A stretch of 64,000 nt of DNA from NCBI GenBank assembly GCA_002841375.1, contig PGZO01000006.1, forward strand, positions 1 to 64,000, written 5' to 3'. A program made the position numbers and the translations under genes. Origin of the DNA: Firmicutes bacterium HGW-Firmicutes-7. Its GTDB lineage: Bacteria > Bacillota > Clostridia > Lachnospirales > Vallitaleaceae. The first letter of the stretch is position 1. The number at the start of each line of letters is the position of its first letter. The notes beneath the pieces were generated by a model. The model was not told the origin of the DNA, did not search any database, and saw only the letters and a program-made list of their open reading frames with translations. Of the stretch, positions 34,855 through 43,621 are shown in pieces.

Positions 34855-35724
34855 ATGAAAAAAATACTTTTAACAGGTGGACTAGGTTTCTTTTGTACAC
34901 GTTTTACTGAAAGGTATCAACATACTTTTCAAATATTATCAACAGACAAGGATGATTTAGATATTGTTGACGAGCAAAGCGTATTAGAAACCTTTAAAAT
35001 GTTCAAACCTGATTATGTCATTCATGCTGCTGCAATCGCAGATACTGATTTTTGTAACAAGCATCCAGAAATTGCGTACAAAATTAATGTTACTGGTGCA
35101 ATCAATGTAGCGAAAGCCTGTAAGGCAACTGGTGCAAAAATGGTTTTCATCAGCACCGAACAAGTTTTCAATGGAAATAAAGAATCTGGCCCATATAACG
35201 AAACAAATTTACCAATACCCAATACTGTTTATGGAGAAAACAAACTTGAAGCAGAAGGTCTATTAAGAAACATATTAGATGATTTATGGATACTACGCTT
35301 CACATGGTTATTTGGTTTACCCGAGAGAAACTGTAGCATTAATCCAAATATTTTATGGAATACTTTAGCATTAGCAATAAAAGGTGAAAAAACAAAAATA
35401 ACAACAAACGAATATCGTGGTCTTACCTATGTACATGAGCTAATTGATCAATTTTCTATGATTTTCGAACTACCTTTTGATACATATCATGTTGGTAGCC
35501 ATAATAATTTAAGTCGCTATGATATAACAGCTTACATCTTAAAGGAACTAGGTTTAGCCAACCGTATTGCTGCACTTATTGAAAAAGATACGGATAAATA
35601 CAGCGATCAACCTAGAGATGCAAGACTTTGTACAAATAAAATCAGACAATTTGGTTTTCATTTTTCAGATACGACCGATTCAATAACACAATGCTTAAAA
35701 GAATTTCAATTTAATATAAAATAA
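34855..35724 (+). CDS. SDR family protein, RmlD-like
   Basis: A 289-residue extended short-chain dehydrogenase with an N-terminal LLTGGLGFFCTRF nucleotide-binding motif, PDYVIHAAAIADTDFC, STEQVFNG, and the YGENK pair (Tyr-x-x-x-Lys). It is closest in style to dTDP-4-dehydrorhamnose reductases, but the first glycine motif departs from GxxGxxG (GGLGFFC). No rhamnose genes are nearby. It lies between the pflD activase and the aldolase in the same operon, so it may reduce an intermediate such as hydroxyacetone or prepare the substrate; that is inference. Confidence 0.8.
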   Translation: MKKILLTGGLGFFCTRFTERYQHTFQILSTDKDDLDIVDEQSVLETFKMFKPDYVIHAAAIADTDFCNKHPEIAYKINVTGAINVAKACKATGAKMVFISTEQVFNGNKESGPYNETNLPIPNTVYGENKLEAEGLLRNILDDLWILRFTWLFGLPERNCSINPNILWNTLALAIKGEKTKITTNEYRGLTYVHELIDQFSMIFELPFDTYHVGSHNNLSRYDITAYILKELGLANRIAALIEKDTDKYSDQPRDARLCTNKIRQFGFHFSDTTDSITQCLKEFQFNIK

Positions 35725-35754
35725 ATACCAATGAAATAAGAAGGAGAATTACCT

Positions 35755-36435
35755 ATGCTATATTTATTAGATACCGCGAACTTATCAGAAATAAGAAAGG
35801 CTTATGATTTATATCCTATGGACGGTGTAACTACTAATCCTACGCTCATCGCAAATGAACAAGTAAATTTTATCGATCATTTAAAAGAAATACGTTTAAT
35901 TATCGGTGAAGAATCCATGTTACACGCTCAAGTCTTAAGTAATACAGCTGAAACAATGATTGAAGAAGCACAATATCTTCTGGAAAAAATAGGAGGAAAT
36001 TTATATATTAAAATTCCCGCTACTTCTCAAGGTATAAAAGCTATAAAAATATTAAGCCAAAAAGGCATTAAACTTACTGCAACTGCTATCTTTACAGCTC
36101 AACAAGCATTGATGGCAGCAAAAGCTGGTGCTGCATTTGTTGCACCTTATGTAAATCGAATTGATAACATAAGCGGAAGTGGTGTTTCTGTTGTAGAAGA
36201 CATTGTTCGACTATTTGACACCTTTGACATAAATACAAAAGTATTAGCTGCATCCTTTAAAAACGTGCAACTAGTACACAATTCTTTATTAACGGGTGCA
36301 CATTCAATTACTGTAAATATGGAAACATTTGATATGCTTATCGAACACCCTCTTACCGATTGGAGTGTTGATCAATTTGTTAAAGATTGGGAGCTGCAAT
36401 ATGGACGTGGAAAAACTGTTTTAGATATGATTTAG
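35755..36435 (+). CDS. fsa: Fructose-6-phosphate aldolase/transaldolase-like (FSA)
   Basis: A 226-residue small transaldolase-family protein of the FSA type: LDTANLSEI, DGVTTNPTLIA, Schiff-base Lys86 in YIKIPAT, and the GAAFVAPYVNRID segment. E. coli FsaA and FsaB have been reported to split 1-deoxyfructose 6-phosphate to glyceraldehyde 3-phosphate and hydroxyacetone, following YbiW and PflD. It follows pflD in this operon and is the only aldolase of this kind in the window, so it would serve both glycyl radical loci. AGAAGGAG precedes the ATG. Confidence 0.92.
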   Translation: MLYLLDTANLSEIRKAYDLYPMDGVTTNPTLIANEQVNFIDHLKEIRLIIGEESMLHAQVLSNTAETMIEEAQYLLEKIGGNLYIKIPATSQGIKAIKILSQKGIKLTATAIFTAQQALMAAKAGAAFVAPYVNRIDNISGSGVSVVEDIVRLFDTFDINTKVLAASFKNVQLVHNSLLTGAHSITVNMETFDMLIEHPLTDWSVDQFVKDWELQYGRGKTVLDMI

Positions 36436-36484
36436 ACCTATATTATTTTATTCACTGGAGGATTAATCGTAGTAAGAATATCAA

Positions 36485-36516
36485 TTGAGCAGGAAACGAT
36501 TAAGTGACCTGCTCAA
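36485..36516 (+). terminator. Weak hairpin after the fsa gene
   Basis: TTGAGCAGG and CCTGCTCAA form a 9-bp stem with a 14-base loop, about 50 bases after the fsa stop, followed by ATATTTATA. A terminator for the pflD operon is plausible but the T-run is poor. Confidence 0.5.
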
Positions 36517-36578
36517 TATTTATACTAAACTACCACTTTTCCAATTGCTTGTAGAACTTTCTTAGTAACCAAAAAAGG

Positions 36579-37235
36579 CTAGCCCTTCTTTTTGGCATGT
36601 CCGGTACAATCATCATTATTCCATGATTGTGATTGGAAGGCAAGAAAAATACCCACCCATTCGTCTTTAGATGGGAAATGTATCAAAATACATCCATCCT
36701 GCCATACCCCATCATCATTTTTCCAATGTTTTGTATTTCCCTGATTCATATGTATATCATGCATTCCCATCGATGGATGAAAACCAAATATTCGATCTGG
36801 TTTACAGTAATTGTTAGACTTCCATTTAGAACCAAACACGTACATATCAATGTCCTCACTTACAGTCGCTTGATTCATATAATGGGTTAACTTTTCATTT
36901 AAATCATTATTAGGGCCTGGTCGATCACAAATAATTTTATTCATGTCTGCCCTTTCAAACCCCATTTCTCCTCTTATATAGTCTATTGAAACATCTTGAC
37001 TAACGAAAAATCCATAGGGCAAATCACTAATTTTTGAGGTTATGTCGTGTTGAAAATCCTCGATTGTATAAAACAGTAATTCAGATGGAGAAGTATCTGA
37101 TTTAATATTTATTGAAATTCTGTATTGTTCAGTTCCTGCTCGTGCATGAATATTGTAATGCGGTCGATTAAGACCCCTTTCCTCTTTTGTGCTAATGACC
37201 TTGCATTTTAAAAGTCCATAAGATTGTAAACTCAT
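36579..37235 (-). CDS. DUF2278 family protein (YukJ-like)
   Basis: A 218-residue soluble protein of the DUF2278/YukJ family, recognised by PHYNIHARAGTEQYRISINI at the N terminus and by PDRIFGFHPSMGMHDIHMNQG, DGVWQDGCILIHFP and WVGIFLAFQSQSW. The function is unknown. It stands alone between the fsa gene (convergent) and the transketolase gene (same strand). Confidence 0.85.
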   Translation of the reverse strand: MSLQSYGLLKCKVISTKEERGLNRPHYNIHARAGTEQYRISINIKSDTSPSELLFYTIEDFQHDITSKISDLPYGFFVSQDVSIDYIRGEMGFERADMNKIICDRPGPNNDLNEKLTHYMNQATVSEDIDMYVFGSKWKSNNYCKPDRIFGFHPSMGMHDIHMNQGNTKHWKNDDGVWQDGCILIHFPSKDEWVGIFLAFQSQSWNNDDCTGHAKKKG

Positions 37236-37431
37236 GTCTCTAAGTACCTCCTAATAAGGTTTCTTACCAAGTATTTACGTCTGTCCCTAGTTTAAATTAT
37301 TTTACAACAAATTTCAATCTAATTCGGATGGCAATCATAACCATGAATACAATTTCATTCCAATGTTTCTTCACCAAATAAGAAAAAACGTCAATAATAC
37401 AAATTGTTCACGTACGTTACGTTAAATTAAT

Positions 37432-37470
37432 AGGAAGTGAGCAAAATAATTACCCACTTCCTGTTTTTTA
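37432..37470. terminator. Hairpin downstream of transketolase
   Basis: AGGAAGTG and CACTTCCT with an intervening loop, followed on the plus strand by GTTTTTTATT. On the minus strand the tail is only moderately T-rich, but it lies about 50 bases after the transketolase stop and is the best candidate for its terminator. Confidence 0.5.
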
Positions 37471-37513
37471 TTAATAAGATTAAGTACTACGAAACCTATA
37501 CATAATATTTATA

Positions 37514-39508
37514 TTAAATTGTTAACAACGCTTCTGCTTCTTTCATAATCATTTCAACAGTTAGCCCCATATACTCATAGACTTTTTCAGCAGGACCTGA
37601 TGCCCCGAAGCTATCAATTCCAATGGCTTTATCAACATATCGATGCCATCCATGAGTAGAACCAGCTTCTACAGACATTTTCTTAATTGATGAAGGAAAT
37701 ATTTCATTTTTATATGCCACATCTTGGTCTTCAAATAATTTCCAGGAGGGCATACTTACAACTCTCGTTGAAATGCCTTTTTCTTCTAAACTCTCTGCTA
37801 CTTTATAAATTAGCTCAACTTCCGAACCCGTTGCAACTAATATAAGCTTTGGCTTACTACTCGCTTCCTTCAAAATATAAGCACCTTTATATAAGCCTTC
37901 TCCACTACCTTCATATTGCATCAAGTTTTGTCTTGATAGAATAAGGGCTGTCGGTGTCTTTTTGCTCGTCTGTGCAATATACCATGCTGCCGCTGTTTCC
38001 TTATAATCCGCTGGCCTTATAACGTTGAAGTTAGGTATTGAACGTAGGGTGATCAAATGTTCGATTGGTTGATGCGTTGGACCGTCTTCACCAACGCCAA
38101 TACTATCATGTGTCATAATGTAAGTTACAGGAAGGTTCATTATTGCAGCCATTCTCATTGCAGGTTTCATATAATCACAAAATACAAAGAATCCCGCCAC
38201 ATACGGCTTTAATCCACCATGTAAGGAAATACCATTGGCAATGGCCGTCATAGCATGTTCTCGAACACCAAAGTGAAGGTTAGAACCTGAATGATCTTCT
38301 GCTGTAAAATGTCCTCGTCCATCCATAATCGTTTTTGTAGATGGTGATAAGTCTGCCGATCCACCTATTAAATTAGGCAGACACCTTGCGATTTTATTTA
38401 GCACTTCTTGAGATGAAACCCTCGTAGCCTTTGCTCCTTCATAGTTCCAATAATCTTCAATATCTAAGATATTATTCGCATATTCATCATTAATCCATTT
38501 CATTAATTCAAATGCTAGCTCCGGAAACTGCTTAGAATACGCTTTGAAGGAATGATTCCATCTATTTTCTTCGTCAGTTAGCTTTGATACAAGCACTTTC
38601 ATATTTTCTTTTACCTCTTCAGGTACACAGAATTCTTCCTCTGTCCAATTCAGAAATTTCTTTGTCTCTTCAAGGTTCGCTTTTCCTAATGGTTCACCAT
38701 GAGCACCTGCAGTACCTTGTTTTGCTATACACCCATATCCAATAGTAGTTGTCACTTTAATAAGTGTCGGTTTATTTTTTTCTTCTTTAGCCTTTATAAT
38801 TGCTTCTTCAATAGCTACTGTATCATTGCCATCAGCAACTTTTATGACTTGCCATCCATACGCTTCATATCTCTTAGAAACATTCTCTCTAAAAGCAATA
38901 TCTGTACTGCCTTCTATTGAAATAGAATTCGAATCATACAAAACAATGAGCTTTCCGAGTCGAAGTGTTCCCGCTAAAGATGCTGCTTCCCCAGATATAC
39001 CTTCCATTAAGCAACCATCACCACATAGCGAATAAGTATAATGATCAATCACACGAAAGGTTTCCTTATTGAACTTTTCTGCCAAATAAGCTTCTGAAAG
39101 CGCCATACCTACTGCAGATGAAATACCCTGACCAAGGGGACCTGTTGTCATTTCAACGCCGATAGTATGCCCAAACTCAGGATGTCCTGGTGTTTTACTG
39201 CCTAGTTGTCTAAACGCTTTTATATCTTCCATTGTTAGACCATAATCAAATAAATGTAATAGGCTGTAGAGCAACATAGACCCATGTCCTGCCGATAGCA
39301 CAAATCGATCTCTATCAAACCAATTTGGATTCTTTGGATTATGTTTCATTTGTTTTGACCATAGGGTATAGACCATTGGTGCCGCACCCATAGGCAACCC
39401 AGGATGCCCTGAATTTGCCTTTTGAATCGCCTCTGCTGAAATAATTCTAATCGCGTTTATTGTATTTGATTCAACCTTTAACTTGTTGATTATTTCTTCA
39501 TTTTTCAT
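37514..39508 (-). CDS. tkt: Transketolase
   Basis: A 664-residue full-length transketolase in one chain: N-terminal AEAIQKANSGHPGLPMGAAP, thiamine diphosphate motif GDGCLMEGISGEAASLAGT, central LSPSTKTIM and FVFCDYM, TIMTHDSIGVGEDGPTHQP. It exchanges two-carbon units in the pentose phosphate pathway. The start at 39508 has GGAGG six bases upstream; the preceding ATG overlaps that site. It is 25 bases after the fused E1 gene, the last gene of the lip-dehydrogenase operon. Confidence 0.95.
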   Translation of the reverse strand: MKNEEIINKLKVESNTINAIRIISAEAIQKANSGHPGLPMGAAPMVYTLWSKQMKHNPKNPNWFDRDRFVLSAGHGSMLLYSLLHLFDYGLTMEDIKAFRQLGSKTPGHPEFGHTIGVEMTTGPLGQGISSAVGMALSEAYLAEKFNKETFRVIDHYTYSLCGDGCLMEGISGEAASLAGTLRLGKLIVLYDSNSISIEGSTDIAFRENVSKRYEAYGWQVIKVADGNDTVAIEEAIIKAKEEKNKPTLIKVTTTIGYGCIAKQGTAGAHGEPLGKANLEETKKFLNWTEEEFCVPEEVKENMKVLVSKLTDEENRWNHSFKAYSKQFPELAFELMKWINDEYANNILDIEDYWNYEGAKATRVSSQEVLNKIARCLPNLIGGSADLSPSTKTIMDGRGHFTAEDHSGSNLHFGVREHAMTAIANGISLHGGLKPYVAGFFVFCDYMKPAMRMAAIMNLPVTYIMTHDSIGVGEDGPTHQPIEHLITLRSIPNFNVIRPADYKETAAAWYIAQTSKKTPTALILSRQNLMQYEGSGEGLYKGAYILKEASSKPKLILVATGSEVELIYKVAESLEEKGISTRVVSMPSWKLFEDQDVAYKNEIFPSSIKKMSVEAGSTHGWHRYVDKAIGIDSFGASGPAEKVYEYMGLTVEMIMKEAEALLTI

Positions 39509-39533
39509 ATAATCCTCCATTTGATTATGTTCG

Positions 39534-42002
39534 TTAAATTCCTAGCTTGTTTCGTCTAATCATTTCTAGATCAGTAAAATTATTTTGCCCTACATAATCC
39601 TTTAATGGAAGTATTTTTTCATGAATTGCATCTATAATCCAATCGGCTTGAGGGAAGAAACTTCTTTCTAATTCATAGGCTGGCGTAATCCAATTCTTCG
39701 CACCAACTACCACTGGAGGTGCATCTAAATAGTCAAAGGTAAGCTCATTAATTGTTTGAGCCATTTCTTTAAGAATCGAACCCCTATCACATGCATCACT
39801 AACCAATACTACTTTACCCGTTTTCTTAACTGATTCCATCACTTTTTCATAATTAAAGGGAACAATACTTCTAGCATCAATTATTTCTACTGATAGTCCA
39901 AATTCTTCTTCCAATCTTTCTGCAGCTTCTATAGCAGTATACAACGTAGCGCCGATTGTAAGGATTGTAATATCCTTCCCTATTTTCTTAATATCTGGTT
40001 CGCCTAATGGTATTTCATAATAATCAGATGGAACACCACCTTCGTTAAATATCTCACCAATATCATATAGTCTTTGGCTTTCAAGAAAAATAACTGGGTC
40101 AGTTCCTGCTAAAGCAGCATTCATCAAACCTTTTGCATCATAAGGGGTTACTGGAAATACAACCTTTAAGCCCGGAATATGACTAACAAGCGCTGACCAA
40201 TCTTGTGAATGCTGTGCACCGTACTTTGATCCTACTGATACTCTTACAACAACTGGCATTTTCACTAGACCAGCACTCATTGCTTGCCATTTTGCGATTT
40301 GGTTGAAGATTTCATCCCCTGCTCTACCAAGGAAATCACAGTACATCAATTCAATAAGAACACGTCCCCCACACATACCATATCCTGCAGCTGAACCTGC
40401 AATAGCTCCTTCTGAAATAGAAGCGTTGAATAAACGATGGTATGGTAATGCTTCCGTTAGTCCTCTATAAACTGCGAAAGCGCCTCCCCAATCACGATTT
40501 TCTTCACCATATGCAATAAAGGTAGGATCTTCATAGAATTTATGAATTACTGCCTCAAAAACAGCATCTCTGTAGGCAAATATTTTATTCTTTGGAACTG
40601 GCTTACCATTTTGAAAAGCCGTTCTAATTTTTTTGCTGTTACGAATAACTTGTTCATTTTCTTCTTTTGGCATCAAAACATCACAAACTCTATCTTCCAT
40701 TTTTGGCATATTCGTGTTAGAAAACATATATTTTGAGATAGAATCAGGTTCTTTTTTCATATCCATGATTGGTGATATATTATCATCAATAGCAAGCTTA
40801 AAAGCACTAGTGATCAATTCTTTTACATTTGCAAGGATTTCATCAAACTGAACATCCTTACAAATATTTGCTTTGACCAAGTTCAATCGATATTCAATTA
40901 AGGAATCATTTCTCATCCACTCTTCTACTTCTTCTTTTGAACGATAACTTGATGCATCAGAGGGGGAATGTCCTGTGAATCTATACGTCACAGTATCAAG
41001 TAATACTGGACCGTTTTTTTCTTCAAGTATTTGTTTCTTCCTTTTTATCGCATCAATGACTGCTAAAGGATTGTACCCATCGATTCTTTCAGAATGCATC
41101 TGTTCCGGATTCACGCCTGCGCCAAGACGAGCTAGGAATTCATAACCCATTGTTTCACCATTGGTTTGGCCACCCATGCCATACTGGTTGTTAAAGATGT
41201 TGATAATGAGCTTAAGTCCACCCTTCATATCCCCTTCCCACAACTTCTTATATTGATCCATTGTAGCTAGGCAAATACCTTCCCAAACAGGACCACAACC
41301 TATGGACGCATCTCCAATGTTCGCAATGACAATTCCTTTTTTCCTATTTACTTTCTTAAACAAAGCCGCTCCAACTGAAATATCAACTGAACCACCTACT
41401 ATGGCATTATTTGGATAAATACCAAATGGCAAAAAGAAAGCATGCATGGAACCACCAAGGCCCTTTTGAAAGCCCGTTCTTCTTGCAAAAATTTCTGCAA
41501 GTGTACCATAGATAAGAAAGTCTACCGCCATTTCTTTTACAGTATTATACTTCTTATTTTTAGTAATGATTCTTACAATCTCACCCTCAAAAAAGTTTTC
41601 CATAACTTCAAGCAGCTCTTGATCATCAAGTTTTTCAATCGCTGATAGACCTTTTGCTAATATCTCACCATGACTTCTATGTGAACCGAAAATAAAATCA
41701 TCTCTGTCTAATAAATATGCTTGACCAACACTTGATGCTTCTTGACCAATTGATAAATGTGCAGGTCCTGGATGGTTATATGCAATTCCACTATATTCTC
41801 CCGTTGTCTTAACTAAATTAAGCATATTTTCAAATTCACAAATAATAGCCATATCTCTGAAAATTCTTACAAAATCGTCATTTGAGAAATTTTCTTTTTC
41901 CTGTTCGATTGTTTTGTCATATTGATTCACTGGAATATCCTTAAACTTTATTACTGATTTAGCCCTTATTACCGCAGGGTCAACGTATTGTGATTTTGGC
42001 AT
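39534..42002 (-). CDS. Fused E1 alpha-beta of a 2-oxoacid dehydrogenase complex
   Basis: An 822-residue thiamine-diphosphate enzyme in which the alpha part (about residues 1-460, with GDASIGCGPVWEG and IFNNQYGMGGQTNGE) and the beta part (about 480-822, with YGEENRDWGGAFAVYRGL and LFNASISEGAIAGSAAGY) are one chain. It decarboxylates a 2-oxoacid and passes the acyl group to E2. The branched-chain, pyruvate or acetoin complexes cannot be told apart from sequence style. It is preceded by a 120-bp palindrome after the E3 gene and followed by transketolase. Confidence 0.88.
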   Translation of the reverse strand: MPKSQYVDPAVIRAKSVIKFKDIPVNQYDKTIEQEKENFSNDDFVRIFRDMAIICEFENMLNLVKTTGEYSGIAYNHPGPAHLSIGQEASSVGQAYLLDRDDFIFGSHRSHGEILAKGLSAIEKLDDQELLEVMENFFEGEIVRIITKNKKYNTVKEMAVDFLIYGTLAEIFARRTGFQKGLGGSMHAFFLPFGIYPNNAIVGGSVDISVGAALFKKVNRKKGIVIANIGDASIGCGPVWEGICLATMDQYKKLWEGDMKGGLKLIINIFNNQYGMGGQTNGETMGYEFLARLGAGVNPEQMHSERIDGYNPLAVIDAIKRKKQILEEKNGPVLLDTVTYRFTGHSPSDASSYRSKEEVEEWMRNDSLIEYRLNLVKANICKDVQFDEILANVKELITSAFKLAIDDNISPIMDMKKEPDSISKYMFSNTNMPKMEDRVCDVLMPKEENEQVIRNSKKIRTAFQNGKPVPKNKIFAYRDAVFEAVIHKFYEDPTFIAYGEENRDWGGAFAVYRGLTEALPYHRLFNASISEGAIAGSAAGYGMCGGRVLIELMYCDFLGRAGDEIFNQIAKWQAMSAGLVKMPVVVRVSVGSKYGAQHSQDWSALVSHIPGLKVVFPVTPYDAKGLMNAALAGTDPVIFLESQRLYDIGEIFNEGGVPSDYYEIPLGEPDIKKIGKDITILTIGATLYTAIEAAERLEEEFGLSVEIIDARSIVPFNYEKVMESVKKTGKVVLVSDACDRGSILKEMAQTINELTFDYLDAPPVVVGAKNWITPAYELERSFFPQADWIIDAIHEKILPLKDYVGQNNFTDLEMIRRNKLGI

Positions 42003-42039
42003 AATTTTTATTATCCTTTCAAAATTAAATTTAGTTATT

Positions 42040-42159
42040 GGTTATAGTGTCAAAAGTATATAGTTGTTCTTTCTTGCAGAACATATAGTGTATGGATGCT
42101 TTAACCATCGCTATATGTTCTGTAAGAATTAGAACTAACTTGCTTTTGATGCTACAACC
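42040..42159. repeat. 120-bp imperfect palindrome between E3 and E1 genes
   Basis: GGTTATAGTGTCAAAAG (42040-42056) is inverted as CTTTTGATGCTACAACC (42143-42159), and inner arms TTGCAGAACATATAG and CTATATGTTCTGTAAG also pair. A second direct copy GGTTATAGTGTCAAAGG lies at 42162-42178 beside the lpd stop codon. The whole looks like a MITE or a long intercistronic hairpin that shapes E1 mRNA levels. Confidence 0.6.
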
Positions 42160-42178
42160 ATGGTTATAGTGTCAAAGG

Positions 42179-43540
42179 TTATATTTCAAATAATGCTTCT
42201 CTTATAACCTCACAGACTGTAGGATGAGGGAAAACCAATTCCTTAATATCCTCAACCCTAAGCTCTGTTTCGATCATTAAGCCTGCCCCATAAATCATCT
42301 CCGAGACGTAGCTTCCAATCATATGTACACCTACGATTCGATTGTATTTTTGATCTAAAATGACCTTTATTAATCCTTCACCTTTTTCATTCTCCGCAAC
42401 ATATCTTCCGCTATAAACCATAGGAAGCTTAATTGTTTTTATATCAATCCCTTTTTCTTTTGCACTTTCTTCTGTTTCTCCAACGGTCGCCACTTCAGGA
42501 TAGGTGTAAATAACAGCCGGAATAGCCGAGTATCGCATTCTATCTTTTTTTCCTAAAATATGATTGATACATACTTCAGCTTCTCTATAAGCAGTATGTG
42601 CTAACATGGATTTTCCATTAACGTCTCCTGCTGCATAAACACCTGAAATATTCGTTCTACCTACTTCATCTGTCGGGATCGCACCTCTATTGGTTTCAAC
42701 TCCTATGTTTTCAAGGCCTACTCCATCCGTTGAAGCTCTTCTACCAATACTTAGCAACACTTTATCTGCTACCAATTGATTTACTTTGCCTTGTTTTTCA
42801 TAAGAAATTGTTGCCTCCTCTATCGCAGTTACTTTCGCTTCTAATTCAAAAACAATACCTTTTTTCTCTAAGGATTTTTTAAGCACCCTAGAAATTTCTT
42901 GATCTGTTGGTCCGGCTATATGATCAAGCATTTCAATAACTGTTACCTGACTACCTGCACAATTATAGTAATAAGCCATTTCCAGACCAATCACACCGCC
43001 ACCAATAATTGTTAATTTCTTGGGGACCTCTATTAAATCAAGAATTTCCCTATTCGTTAGGGTAAATCCATTTTCTAAAGATTTTTTTAATCCGGGAATA
43101 CCTGGAACAACTGGAATAGAACCAGTTGCAACAAGAAGATGTTTTCCAATATATTTTTCTGAAGCGGCTTCAACAACAAAGCCTTCGCTATTTCGTTCTA
43201 AAATTGTTGCTTCTGTTTGAAGGATTGTTACTTTGTTTTTTTTCATTTTTGCTTTAATACCGCTAACAAGTGTCTCTACAACTTTGGCTTTTCTTTCAAT
43301 TACTTTTTTGTGATCAAGTCGTACTGCATCCACAAAAACGCCATAATCACGCCCATGCATGGCATAGTCATATATTTTAGCAGCGTTGAGTAATGCTTTG
43401 GATGGAATACATCCTTCATTCAAACAAACACCACCGAGATTTCTTTTTTCTATTAATAAGGTTTTAAGCCCTGCATGACCAGCTCTTTCAGCAGCAATAT
43501 ACCCTGCTGGTCCACCACCAATAACAATTAAATCAAACAT
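42179..43540 (-). CDS. lpdA: Dihydrolipoyl dehydrogenase (E3)
   Basis: A 453-residue flavin disulfide reductase: FAD motif IVIGGGPAGYIAAERAG, redox pair Cys39/Cys44 in GGVCLNEGCIPSK, NAD motif IIGGGVIGLEMA, and C-terminal HPTVCEVI with the catalytic histidine. It reoxidises the lipoyl group of E2. The start at 43540 has GAGGTG eight bases upstream. It lies between the E2 gene (upstream) and the fused E1 gene. Confidence 0.94.
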   Translation of the reverse strand: MFDLIVIGGGPAGYIAAERAGHAGLKTLLIEKRNLGGVCLNEGCIPSKALLNAAKIYDYAMHGRDYGVFVDAVRLDHKKVIERKAKVVETLVSGIKAKMKKNKVTILQTEATILERNSEGFVVEAASEKYIGKHLLVATGSIPVVPGIPGLKKSLENGFTLTNREILDLIEVPKKLTIIGGGVIGLEMAYYYNCAGSQVTVIEMLDHIAGPTDQEISRVLKKSLEKKGIVFELEAKVTAIEEATISYEKQGKVNQLVADKVLLSIGRRASTDGVGLENIGVETNRGAIPTDEVGRTNISGVYAAGDVNGKSMLAHTAYREAEVCINHILGKKDRMRYSAIPAVIYTYPEVATVGETEESAKEKGIDIKTIKLPMVYSGRYVAENEKGEGLIKVILDQKYNRIVGVHMIGSYVSEMIYGAGLMIETELRVEDIKELVFPHPTVCEVIREALFEI

Positions 43541-43621
43541 TTTACATTCACCTCGTTTTTTTATGATTATTACCCATGAAGTAACTGTCAATATATGTAC
43601 CTAAGACTTTTTGGGCAATAA

